Assembly (NCBI RefSeq): GCF_047511655.1
Contig: NC_133402.1
Coordinates: forward strand, 66,654,951 to 66,718,950
Reading direction: 5' to 3'
Origin: Castor canadensis
Lineage: Eukaryota; Chordata; Mammalia; Rodentia; Castoridae
Length of the DNA stretch: 64,000 bases
Positions 26,401-37,007 of the stretch are shown here, piece after piece. The translations under genes and the position numbers were made by a program. Position 1 is the first letter of the stretch; each line of letters starts with the position of its first letter. The notes beneath the pieces are model-generated. The model was not told the origin of the DNA, made no database searches, and saw only the letters and a list, made by a program, of their open reading frames with translations.

Positions 26401-27352
26401 TGCTCATGAAGGCTCGGGAACACCGAGGGGCTGGAAGCAGCCGCGAGCTGGGGGCCATGGTGTCCGGAACTGCTACCTGTTGTCGAGATAAATAGTGCGC
26501 GTGAGAACCGGTGGCGTGGGTTGCGCACTTTCCCGGGCCCCGGGGGGCAGGCCCAGCCCAGCGGCGCCACGGCTTCTGCCGTCAGCGCTGGGATCAGGAA
26601 CCAGTCTGCACCCGCAGTGGACCCGACGGACCGAGCAAGGCCAAACGCCTCCGCCGTCGTCCGGCTGGGCTGCTGTTCCTTGGAGTTCCCCGCCGCTCCA
26701 TAAACTGGAGAGGGATGGTGGCGGTGGGGTAGATGGAAGGGGCAGTGGTGGAAAGGGCAGCAGGGCTGCTGAGTCTGTGGGTTGCTGGGGGCCCGGCCTC
26801 TGCTCCAGAGGGGTCCGACTTGTGTCTCCAGCGCACTTTGGCGGCCAACACCACGGGGCGCTCCCGGGCGCGGCTCCCTGTCCAGGACTGAAGGTGGTAG
26901 AAGTGGAGATTTTGGAAGTGGTGATGTGGGAGGTGGTAGTGGTTTTGAAGCCCCCTAGACATATATATTAATTTCAGTGCCCTGCTCGGCTGGGAGGCGA
27001 CGGCCTGCTGCATCCCTGATCGGATTCCCGAGTTCCTTGTGTACGCTACCATCATCTGACAGTGGGGAAGAGAAAGGATATCCCCCCCCCAAAAAAAAAG
27101 TTGTGCAACGTGTTATAGGGCTTTTCCCCTTCAAGTTTTAGGCTTTGCGCCCTCCCCCCCACCCCCTTCTCGGTCTTTAATGCCTACGTGAAATTCCGTA
27201 CACTACAGAGGCAGCAGCAGGGCGCTAGAAGAAATGAATAGAGATTCGGGGCCGTGGCCGGGGCCCACCAAGAGGAACAATCGTCTAGATCGCCCATTGG
27301 CCCATAGCCCGGCCCGACGTCAGCGATGACAGGTCTAGCCAGTCGGGGTTCG

Positions 27353-27397
<45 letters not shown>

Positions 27398-29966
27398 ACA
27401 CACACACACACACCCCTTCCCTCACCCCTTCTCCCCACCCCCAATTGCATTTCACGCTGTTACTGCTCATGCGCCTTGATCCAGCCACAGATTCTTTTTT
27501 CTTCCCCTTTAGCCCCCTCCCCTCCTCTCCCGAAAGCTGGGAGGATTGGCTTTGCCTAAAGCCTTCTCAAAGTGAGCGGGTTTGGGTTATGCCTTCATTC
27601 ACCACGACTTTGAGTTGTGTATAATGTCCTCTGGGCAGAGCAGGGGACTCAGGCTTTTCAGGGTTAATGGGCAATACAGGGTACGCAGAGACTTCGATCT
27701 GCTGGGGCAGTTTGTGTCCAGAGGGTTGGAAGGAGGAGAGGGTTGGTATGTAGCTACCGACAAGGCTACAAGCAGCAGAGAAAGTACTAGGATTGCGACC
27801 CTTGGGCCCAATTTTTATTTTCTCTTACTTTCTCCAAAATTCCACCTTCCCCCCTTCCATCTTGCTCTTAGTCTTTCTTTCCCAAATGCCCCATACAGCA
27901 TTTTGCCTTCCTGCATGGATCCTCTATTCTCCCCTCCCCCTCTCCTTCCTGTCTACTCTGTTCCTTTTTAGCCTGTCAGAATCTCCTCCTCGTGACTAGC
28001 GCGCTCTGAGACCCTGAAACCCAAGAATCAGCCCCTTACTAGAGCCAGGATTGGGTCAGAGGCAGCGATGACCTAGAAGAGACCGGCCTCGAACCCACCT
28101 CAGACTCTCCTGAGAGGGCCCTTTCGGTCACAAATCATGTCCACCCGCGGGTCAAGTGGTCAAAGAAACAAAGGCGAGGGGCACGCTATTAGGAGGAACA
28201 GGTCCTCCAAGATTGGTCGGGCCTATGTGGGGACCTGAGGTCTGTACCCTGACATTAGATGGAGCTTCTGCAACAAGGGCCTGGGGACCACTTCCACTTT
28301 TAACTCCAAACACTTGTTGCTGGCTGGCCGAGCCTCTGTTTCCATCCTTGCTAGCCTTAGGGTTCCTTAAATAGTGGACACTACCACCTTTCCCGGTCCA
28401 GGCTCTAGAGGCACTTCGGGCCTCTGGTCTCCAGCCCGGCCTCGAATCGCCACCATGGTGAAGTGGGGGACGGTGGCTTAAAGAAAACTTCAGTTCTAGC
28501 CCAGTCAAGTGTGGCATAAACAGGACGGAGTGTCCTTTGTCTCCACTGATCAGCTAGGGTCAGCTGCTTCGTCCGCGGTTTGAAGGGCTGCTGGCCCCGA
28601 CCTCCGCCTGATCAACGTGGTCAAAAATGCCAGCTGAAGTGCTAGGACCTCCCTGGCTGCAGTGGAAAAAGTAAATTAAAAAAAAAAAAAAGCTCCTCCA
28701 AAGCAAAGAAAGGCTTGGATTTTTTTAAAAAGAGAAGTTCTAAAGATTGAGTAAAAGATCCCATAGCCCTCTCCAAGTTAGCAGAGGAGAGAAGTTTGAA
28801 CTGATTACAAAGACCCCTAACTAGGAATTTACAGGAGGACTGTACACCCATCCCTAGCAATGAAGTTTGTTGCACATCATGATCAGAAACTAGGGGTTTT
28901 AAGTTTCTAATAATTGTGAAGTTTGTCAGATTTTTTGAGACTTTCTTTATTGAACACATCACTCCACTCAGGGCTGAACTTGGTAAGGGATTAATTTCCA
29001 CAACAATTTCACTCAGTTTCCAGTAGTCTGGGTCTTTCTGCTCCTCCAGCAGGAAAAAAAAAGGCCATTACCAATAGGTTCTGTGTAAGTATTAGAAAAA
29101 AAAAAAGGCAGAGAACATATGAGTGCCTCCCCCCCACCCAAAACAAGGTCTTCCACACAGCAGCTCTAAAACTAAACTGAACATCTGTCTTCTTTCCTGG
29201 ACTTCCCTGTCTCCCACACTCTCAGTTTACAAGATTATCCCTTCACCCAGAGGTGCTCCTCTTTGGTCCTTTTTTCTTTTCCCTCCAGGACTGGTCAAGC
29301 CTCTTCTTTCACAAAAGGTGTTCCCAAATCTCAGTGAGTTGTTTCAAGTCTAATCACTGAGCAGAAAGAAGCAACTGTCCAGGTTAAGTTTGGGCTAAAA
29401 CCAGGAAGGACTCAAAACACAAACAAATAAGTGCAACAAAACGTGTGTTCCTTCTTGAACCCTTTGACCAGATGTTTCTACTATCCTTACTTTAATACCG
29501 AGCTTAGTCAACTTCTGTGGCTTTCAGGCCTAAATCCAGGGGCCCTTCCCCAATAGTTCAGTAATCAAAATGTTTTTTCTCCCACTTGAACCTTGGTAAC
29601 CTACAACTAAGTGCTCAGAGTTTTTTCAAACTCACTATCCACTTTAGTTTCTATTAAGACTGATTTACACTGACATCAATCCCTTAAGATACAGGTAGTG
29701 TATATCCTCTTCAGAAACTTTGAAGAATGGTATAGACAGAACTGAGGTCTTTAAGCTATTTTAGACTATGGATCCATTTGGAAGCCTAGTAAGTCACTTG
29801 AACTTCTAATGACCTTGTGTTTGCTCCCCTTACTCATAACAAGAAACACTAACTTTCCACTAGAAGCTTGTAGAAAGAAGGATACTTTTTTTTCCTGGAC
29901 ATCCTGAATCCTAAGTACTGAAACTATGGACTCCAGGGTTAAAAAGTAGAGTTGTTGTTACTTTTT

Positions 29967-30011
<45 letters not shown>

Positions 30012-32680
30012 ACACACACACACACACACACTCTCTCCATCTCACACACAGCTTGCCAAGTGCTTTGCCATTGAATTATACCCCCAGCCTCAAGCAGAAT
30101 TTTTATATGCATAAACAATTAGTGTACTATACACTCTCTCTGACTATCTTTGCCCTTGAAAAGCTTTGAACATGTGTATGACTATTTGTGCCAGCAGCAA
30201 AAGGGCAGACACATCTGATTCAGCCAAAATCCCTGACAGTAGACTGGCCCCATGGAGCTCCTTTCCAGATGCAGCCTTTTCTTAAGTGCTGAAAACATCT
30301 GTACCTATCCTGGGTAGACGTTTCTTGAGTAGCCAAGGGTCAGTCGACCTGCAGGTCATCAAGGTCGTCTGATCCTTGCAAGTTCCTCCGAACCATATGG
30401 TCCATACCTCGGTTGGCTACACACAGCAATGGGACCAGACATTTTCTTACAAGGACAATCCTCCCCCTGCCCCCCGAGACTGACAGGGAGAAAAAAAAAT
30501 CCTTTGTATCCCTTAATATGTACAGATAAGGAGCGAGCGTTAGGCAATTACATAAGGGTCTTTGAGACATCTCTAAAATAAAATCCAAAGTAGTGTCAAG
30601 CTAACCACAAATGACAAGTAGTAAAGTACCAATGTCTTCCTCTTCTAAGAGATCTCTTTGAGATCTCAGGAAGCAAAGATCCAGGACTCAGAGCCTGTCA
30701 TTAGCCAGAAGTGGTGTCCCCTCACCTCATCAATCCTCAGAATTTTTCTTTCAGAGATTTATCTCACTACACTTGACCCCAACACCAACTGGTTGTCTGC
30801 AGAATTCTATTCCTAACCTTTGCCCAGGGTTATAGCACAGTCATGTCCACTTTCCTTCTTGATTTGCAGAGAAAATGAATATCCTCCAGCCTAGAGATCT
30901 TTAGTATATACCAGAAAGGAGCACTGAATCTTTCAGGAAGGCCTATTTGGAGCAGATTTCACCACCAGTCCTCAAATATCCCTTAGTCTCCAGACCTTGT
31001 GCAAGTCAATGCCCAGAAATCATGACTTGGGTACTTCTGGTTCTCATAGCCAGTCCAGTGCATGGCACAAACAAATGATTTTCTAGTCCTACTTTCCAGA
31101 AATAGGGCATTTGGTGGCCCTACCATCTGTCAGAGCTCCTCACATTACTGGCTGAAATGTTTGACCTCTCTGCCTTGGAAAGGAAAAAAAAATGTAGAGG
31201 AGATTATAGATCAATAGCTGGGTTATTTTACAATTTTGATCTTTAAAAAATGCTAAAGGATGATTATCTGTTATAGATTGTGCCCCGAGTGCTGCTCAGG
31301 AGTTGAGCAGCACTGTACAAAGCCTAGCCCAGCACATCTCTGCCATCTGAATGTTATGCTTCTGAATTCCAATCGCTTGTTCAGTTTCCCTTTCCATTTC
31401 TGGCCAGGTTGCCACCCAAAATAAGTAGCATATAGAGGTTATTTATTGACAGCCTTTACCATTCTTGCAGTGGGCTGTATCTCAGCCTTATAAAAAGAAA
31501 TAACTTAAGCCCCAGAATCCTGCTATATGTCCAAGCCCAAATTGTGGAAAGGAGATTAGCTGTATCAGGGATTTTGTAAAAAAAAGAAAGGAAAAAAAAA
31601 AGGGGGGGGGGATTCTCCTCTACTATGGAAATTTGAGCTTTGATCATCATTAAAGGAACTAGTATGGAAGAAAATATACTTGGATAGAATTTAATTTCCA
31701 AGCAATGCTTCTGCAAAATGTCTTTTGACAAAAGATTAGGAAACAATGCTAAAGCATCTTCCAAAATAGCATTAAGGAATCAAAACAACTGAATTTACAT
31801 AATAACCACATCTCTCCTGAGGTTTCTGTCATCAAATCATCCCAAAATAATAGAAGAGAGCCAGTGCCTTTCCTGACTTAGTCATTTAACTTTTGTTATG
31901 AAGGTTGCTTTGCCTATTAACAAGAGATTCTTTGGAGATAGCCCTTAGCTAGGTACATAGTTGAAATGAGGAACTAGATGTGTGGAAGGGAAAACACCCA
32001 ACCCTAAATCATATGCTTATTCTAAATGGAATATTAAATTAAATTCTTCACAATTAAGGTACTCCTCACAGAGTGGCTGTCAGTCACTCCCTGCTCAGAC
32101 ACGACATTGTGGGAATGTAGTCACTGCCACATTGCAGAAGGCTGGTGTCCCTGGTAAAGACGATGCATATCATGTAAACCCCATCACCAAGATCAAAGTC
32201 TGCTTCTTTCATGGAAGCCAATACTTGTCAAACCTCATTCCAATCAAATCGTCCGGAAATGAATTCAAGATGAATATGTCATAGAATAATGTGACAGTGG
32301 AATTGCAGAAGGTCAGGGGTGGTTGTTTCAATGAGAGAGTCGTCAAATATTAATTCTAGAACGTCCAGATGACTAGGCATTGAGGAGGATTAGCTGGCTG
32401 CTGGTGGGATGTTGTGTCATTGATTTGTGTGCAAAGGCACCAAACACCAAGGTGTTTTTCTAAGTTTCATTTGAACTGAAGAAATGTACCCAAACTCATA
32501 ATTCAGCATAACCAAAAGACAAAACTTTATGCATAAGTAGCACAAAAAGAAACCAAAAAACCACCCTCAAGCTTCAGCAAATCAATACTTAAAAAAGGAT
32601 TTTAACTTACTTGACTCTTTCAGGGTGTTTCGGAAAAGTCGTAATTGTTTCCTCATTACCAAGGATGCCTTGTATCTCAT
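20434..32680 (-). CDS. ZIC4: Zic family zinc-finger transcription factor 4 (four coding exons)
   Basis: Assembled as complement of the join 20434, 21001-21316, 25859-26476, 32611-32680 (1005 nt, 334 residues). The human protein is also 334 residues (from memory). Exon 1 encodes MRYKASLV...LKES; its phase joins exon 2 to give a run of five serines then GHHGPQL. Five C2H2 fingers: C130/C144/H157/H162, C173/C178/H194/H198, C206/C211/H224/H228, C236/C241/H254/H258 and C266/C271/H284/H288. No ZOC motif is present, as expected for ZIC4. Unlike ZIC1, no intron splits finger 5. The stop is predicted as TG (21002-21001) joined to A (20434); without that splice the frame runs 51 more residues to a TAG at 20847. 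Known role: nuclear developmental regulator acting with ZIC1 in cerebellum and dorsal neural tube. Confidence 0.93.
20435..21000 (-). other. ZIC4: Predicted short last intron of ZIC4
   Basis: 566 bases from GTACGT to TTCACAG. It contains codons for WYVCQ... that continue the ZIC4 frame, and a TTCC microsatellite. See the finding on the split stop codon. Confidence 0.55.
20696..20807 (+). repeat. (TTCC)n / (CCCT)n microsatellite
   Basis: Tandem TTCC units with a few interruptions, grading into CCCT units. It lies in the predicted last intron of ZIC4. Confidence 0.95.
21001..21316 (-). CDS. ZIC4: ZIC4 coding exon 3: zinc fingers 4-5 and C-terminal tail
   Basis: The acceptor CTGCCAG precedes 21316. 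The exon encodes GEKPF... through finger 5, then a Ser/Pro-rich tail ending DLSE. Finger 5 has four residues between its cysteines, against two in ZIC1. The right boundary is a predicted donor, ATG|GTACGTG, starting at 21000. If that donor is not used, translation continues WYVCQ... to a stop at 20847. Confidence 0.9.
23150..23870. other. Intragenic CpG island in ZIC4 intron 2
   Basis: Dense CG dinucleotides with GGCGCGCC, GCCGCGCGCC and CGGCC motifs, flanked by ordinary AT-richer intron. Limits by eye. Long open frames here on both strands are a product of the high GC content. Confidence 0.7.
24382..24411. repeat. Perfect 12-bp inverted repeat
   Basis: GTTTGTTTGTTT, a 6-base spacer, then AAACAAACAAAC, in ZIC4 intron 2. 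Each arm resembles tandem forkhead sites. Confidence 0.85.
25499..25580 (+). mobile_element. Diverged ID-like SINE
   Basis: The plus strand matches the ID pattern: GCAGCTCAGTAGCAGAGAGC (A box), then GTGTTCCATACCCAGCTCTG (B box region), followed by an A run. It is old and diverged and lies in ZIC4 intron 2. Confidence 0.65.
25859..26476 (-). CDS. ZIC4: ZIC4 coding exon 2: zinc fingers 1-3
   Basis: The acceptor ACAACAG precedes 26476; the first two bases complete Ser24. The exon encodes residues 24-229 and one base of Gly230, covering the Ala- and Pro-rich N-terminal part, the pre-finger conserved segment and fingers 1-3. It ends ACACAG with donor GTCAGT at 25858. The in-frame extension upstream of 26476 is intron, not protein. 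Confidence 0.95.
25990..26720. other. CpG-rich block over ZIC4 exon 2
   Basis: CG-dense sequence covering the ZIC4 finger 1-3 exon and a few hundred bases on its upstream side. Part of the density is coding (Ala, Pro, Arg codons). Confidence 0.6.
27354..27412 (+). repeat. (CT)n(CA)n compound microsatellite
   Basis: CT dinucleotides grading into CA dinucleotides, in ZIC4 intron 1. Confidence 0.95.
29972..30030 (+). repeat. (TC)n(AC)n compound microsatellite
   Basis: CT then CA dinucleotides, directly before an ID-type SINE fragment in minus orientation, so it may have grown from that SINE's tail. Confidence 0.95.
30049..30092 (-). mobile_element. ID-type SINE fragment (tRNA-like 5' half)
   Basis: The complement reads AGGCTGGGGGTATAATTCAA then TGGCAAAGCACTTGGCAAG, matching the start and A box of rodent ID elements (GGCTGGGGATGTAGCTCAG...). 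The 3' half is missing. Confidence 0.6.
32611..32680 (-). CDS. ZIC4: ZIC4 coding exon 1 (23 codons)
   Basis: Reading the complement from 32680 gives 23 codons beginning [16 protein letters not shown] and ending LKES, then A|GTAAGT, a consensus donor. The acceptor is strong: a pyrimidine stretch ending CCAACAG before 32695, leaving 15 untranslated bases before the ATG. The peptide closely matches the N-terminus I know for ZIC4. It is too short for ordinary ORF detection. Confidence 0.9.
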
Positions 32681-34261
32681 TTTCTGACTTGGAGCCTGTT
32701 GGAGAAGAAAAGGGGACCGTTGTTAGTTGAACAATATCATACATGTTTTGGTGGTAAGATTCTGTGGCCTGAATGTATGAATGAAAGATGTTGGTCTGAA
32801 AGCATCTTTTAGTTTTTCCTTAACCATTTTCAAATTCATAAGCTAAAGAAAACACTCTGGTCGGAACTTCCTACATGTATTACAAAATGTCAGGTCTTTG
32901 GTAATAAATATATTACAAAATCATAATTCCCTGACTAGATTTTTTATCTGAAACTGATTTGTTGTTCTGCCTTGCAGGTAGACATGTTTAATTAGTGTTC
33001 AAATAACTGTTAATTTCTAAAATTTGAAATTATTATATGAGAAGATCCAATTATCTCTTCAAGTTTCGGAGAGGTGTGGTGGGGAGGTCTCTTTTCCTTT
33101 CATGAGGCACTAATGAGCTAAAAATATTAATTGCAATGTTGGAATTGGGAGGAGAATTTTTTTTCTTTTTGCAGATTTTAAGATCCTGTTCTGTCTGTGG
33201 CAATGCGGAATCTTTAGCCTCACATGATCCACAACCTCAGACCTATTTGGGGGCCATCACTGTTTATTTCTTTAAAATTAATATATAATCTACCAGATTA
33301 AAAATGTGTCATTTTTGTCATTTAGTCCAGGCTGCCCCTGTTTTGTAGCCGAAAAGATCAGTAGTAACACCTCCCCCTTAAGATATATGCATTACTTGTC
33401 AGTGAGTGGAAGTCCCAAGCCTTTGGCTATCATAAATCCTTAAAAGCATCTTGAAGACCTCTGCGTCTGTCATGTATGGCTGAAGGCAGTGGAGAAGTCA
33501 AACAGAGGCGATCCACCCAGCCCTATCCCTCAATTTGGCCTAGAAAGACAAACAGTCATTGAAAAGGTCTGAGGCTGGACAAACACAGCAAGCCCTCTGT
33601 CAATGAGGACGTCTGCCTGTCTTGATACTCCAGCCCACAGAACAAGCAGCTGTTTAACTTGTTGAACCACAGGCCAAATCTAAGTGGTGCTCTCCTATCT
33701 CAAAGGGTAGCCAGTTCTCTATGTTCAAAGCTCTTCCTCTTGTCTCCCTCTCCCCAAACATGGTAACTAGCTTAGTTATTCTCATCATTTCCCTCTCCCT
33801 TCTCTTTCAGGCCCAAGTCTATAAGTAGTAGACTCACCTTTTCCCAGAGGATTTTATTTATTTTCAATTCTTTTTAACCAAAAGGCATCCTTCCCCAAAG
33901 GTAATAAGCTCCTTCAAACACAGAACAGGAAAGAAAGGAGGCCCAACTTTGCATTCCTACAGAAGGACGGCATGCTGGGTGTCCTCGATCTGAAATTTCC
34001 TCATGGCAGGATGTCTGGCACCAACAAATCCTGGTTGGTTAGCAATAATAGAATTTACTTTTTTGCTCCTGAGAGAAATGGGTGTGAGGTTCCCCAGAGA
34101 CCTCTGTCCACACACAATGCTGGCCCTGCCCAACTTCTAAGAGGTCTGGGTCACTTTTGCCCTCAGGTCCTGTCAGTCTTTTGAGCATTACAAACTGTTC
34201 TGTAGGCATGCATGCACCCAAATGTTACAGAGGTTGGACTAGAGCAGGCAACGGGGACCTT

Positions 34262-34356
34262 AACAGGCTTTTAGCAGCTCTACCACACACCCTGTGTAGG
34301 GAACCAGGGTTCAATTTTGACACCACTTAGCTAGCAAGTCATCTTGCTCAAAGAAG
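34262..34356 (+). mobile_element. MIR SINE fragment
   Basis: The plus strand reads AACCAGGGTTCAATTTTGAC, ACCACTTAGCTAGCAAGTCA, TCTTGCTCAAAG, in the order of the MIR consensus (GGTTCGAATCC, CCACTTACTAGCTGTGTGAC, CTTGGGCAAG). Confidence 0.6.
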
Positions 34357-35399
34357 AACGAGAGAATTTGGGAGCTGTTTCCGGTCCGTGCATATGAGGC
34401 CCCCAGGATAAAAGACACTCTAAAAGGTCTTGATTTGATTTCCCCCAAACGCCTGCTCCTAAGGCATTTTCTTCACCAGCCGGCCACTGAATCAGTGGGG
34501 AACACATCTCGGAGACTGACTTGCCTCTGCCCTGCACCCTGCACCTTAAGAGGAAAAAAGGGTGCCAAGGATCCCCAGTGGTTGATAGTCCAATGACAGC
34601 CAAGAAGATGGGGCCCGTGGATACCTGCAAAAGGCACTATTTTTACTTGGAAGTGGCTTTAGCAGTAGTTGTGGGGCTGACCTATTCGGCTCAGACCTGT
34701 CGGAGGTCAGAGGTCAGCCACAGCTAGCGACTTCAGTTCCGCAGTTGCTCCACACTGATTAACTGTCAGGCCGTGGGGGCAAAGGCAAGCGGGCCTCTTC
34801 GTAGAGCTCAGCCCCGGTCCGCACAGAGCCAAAACCTAGAGCTACCAAGCCAAAGATATAACACGCTCGTGGCCTCAGCCTGCTTCCTGAGGTCGCCAGC
34901 TGCACCCCTTAGCTATTCTTTTTCGGGCCCAGCAGTTTGAGCTGAAAGATTGGGTTGTGTGAGGCCTTTTCCTATTCTGTTTTCTACAGGGAGCAGCTCA
35001 TACTTCCCCCATCTCCAGGGCGAAGAATTGGGAAACCTGCGACGCCAAACCAAACTCTGCACTGGGGGGTCATCTGCAGGTGACATTTAACGATCTCTTT
35101 GAACCTCTTGCACCAAATTCTAAGGCTCCTGATGTAGAGGAAGGGAAAAAACAGTTCAGCGGGCGTTGTCGCCACCAGGCTAATACTGATGGAAAGGTGG
35201 GAGAAATACGGAATTGGAATCCAAGTGGCGCATTCTGCAGACAGTGCCCGCCGAGATGCAGCCCTTAAAGGTTATTCTCCGTTTTGAAGACTCCAAGGGC
35301 TCCCAGCAGTCTCTATGGGCCATTCATCAACCCCAAAATTTGAGACTCAGACTTTGGGCCAGTTCTTACTCTTTCACACACAACTCTGTTCCCTTTTCA

Positions 35400-36300
35400 C
35401 TGACTCCTAACTTCCAGTGCCCCTTGGTCCAGGGTACTGGCCAGAATCCTAAAAGATACGGCCTGGTCCTAAGAGAGCTAACTGCAGCCCTCATTCGCAT
35501 TCAGGAGAAAGCAAGCCAAGTCCGGAACCCAAGGCCGGCGGCCAATAGAGAGCAGATCCCATCGGTCCGGTCAGTGTCCTGAGGCAAGACCAGGATGAGA
35601 GAGGGTCAGCAGCCGGCCGGAGGTGGACCCAGCCGGCATGCTCAGTCAGGATGGGGCGAAGAAGTTCTACCGTGCTGCTGCCAGCGCAGCTAACTTGGCT
35701 TTTTGACCCTGGGGAGGGGAAGCCAAGACCCTTCCCGCCATAGCTTTGGGGGCAGGGCAGAGAAGCTGCCTGCAAGGTCCCTCTTTCGGCACCCGTCCTG
35801 CTCCCTCAGCGCACAGAAAGCTCTTGACCAGGCCAGTTCTGCTCTTCCTGTGTCCACGGTGAGGCACCCAGGCAATTTACAAAAAGGGGAGGGAAGGCAG
35901 GCGGACGTGGAGCTGCTCCTGGTGCCCAAGCCAGTGGGAGCCTATTTGTCCTCCTTGCGCCCCCTCCTCCTGGGAGGAAGGAATGGACTCAACCTCAAAG
36001 CTGCCCCTCTGCGGAAGGGCTCCCTCCCCCCCCCCCAGAGTCAGTGAGGTGGGGCCTGTACCCGCGTTTGGACGCGGGAGGGGGGGTAATGAAGGAGGAG
36101 ATGGGGGAGAAAATCTGGCTGGGCCTCTTCCCCCAGTGGGGTTTGGGTGCCAGCGGCCCCATAAAGGCACTCGCTGCGCTGCCGCTGGGGGTATAGGTCT
36201 CGCCTATTTGTCCCCTGGACTTCAGCACTTACCCTGCTCCACCTGTTGCCGGGATCACCTCATTTCTGCACTTCACTTCGGGGTGGCTGAGGGGGGACCA
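35400..36300. promoter_or_regulatory. GC-rich block, candidate ZIC4 promoter region
   Basis: GC- and moderately CpG-rich with a CCAAT motif near 35540 and a minus-strand consensus donor AGCAGG|GTAAGTG starting at 36232. Assignment to ZIC4 is inferred from position and strand only. Confidence 0.35.
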
Positions 36301-36725
36301 CAAGCCCCTCTAAACCTCTCTTTTGTGGTTCCATCGAGGCGGTCATCCTTCATTTCTCCTTTTCCAGCTTTCAGGAAGCAGTTAGGGAGTGTATGATGAA
36401 GCAGAAATGAGCCGTCAGGACGATATTTTAATGGCTTATATGTCACGTTGGTACATGTGGCTTTGAACTGGAGCCGCTCGCGTTTCCTGCAGAGAGCGCC
36501 GCAAATCCCACTTGATAACTTCTATAACCCACAACTTTTTTTTTCTCACATTCACTCTTACCATGTATATTTGGATGGGTTTCCTAAAAATACCCTCTTG
36601 TCAATGTCCCCATTGGGTTGGGGTTTCCACGGACTGGAGAAGAGAAGACTGACTTTTCTTTTTTGAAGAATTATTTTCCCTCCCCCTCCCAACAGTTACC
36701 CTTCCCCCTCAGGTCCCCTCCCTTG

Positions 36726-36762
36726 TGCGTGTGTGTGTGCGTGTGTGTGTCTGTGTGTTTTG
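36726..36762 (+). repeat. (GT)n microsatellite
   Basis: Imperfect GT/GC repeat of about 35 bases. Confidence 0.9.
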
Positions 36763-36956
36763 AAAGAAGGCGAGGTGGGTTCAATATTTGTTCTCCCTAG
36801 TGAGAGCAATAAACGTCTTGAAAAAAACTTTTCCTTTAAGATAAGGTTTTGGTTTTTACAATTCCAGGATTCAACTTCCTTCTTGTAGGTAGCAGAAATA
36901 ACTGTATGGTTCTGACGTCTTTTTTTTTTGAACAAAATGTATATATATTTAATATC

Positions 36957-36960
36957 TCTT

Positions 36961-37006
<46 letters not shown>
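36957..37006 (+). repeat. (TC)n microsatellite
   Basis: About 20 CT dinucleotides in a row. Confidence 0.95.

Positions 37007-37007
<1 letters not shown>

Larger units (their letters stand above)
26477..32610 (-). other. ZIC4: ZIC4 intron 1
   Basis: 6.1 kb, unique sequence except for two CT/CA microsatellites (27354-27412, 29972-30030) and an ID-type SINE fragment at 30049-30092. The first part (26480-27000) is CpG-rich. No further exon could be supported. Confidence 0.85.

Noticed and set aside
26477-26570. In-frame extension of ZIC4 exon 2 to an upstream ATG (MAPLGW...)
   Set aside because: A good acceptor precedes 26476 and the recognised first exon at 32611-32680 joins in the right phase, so the extension is intron.
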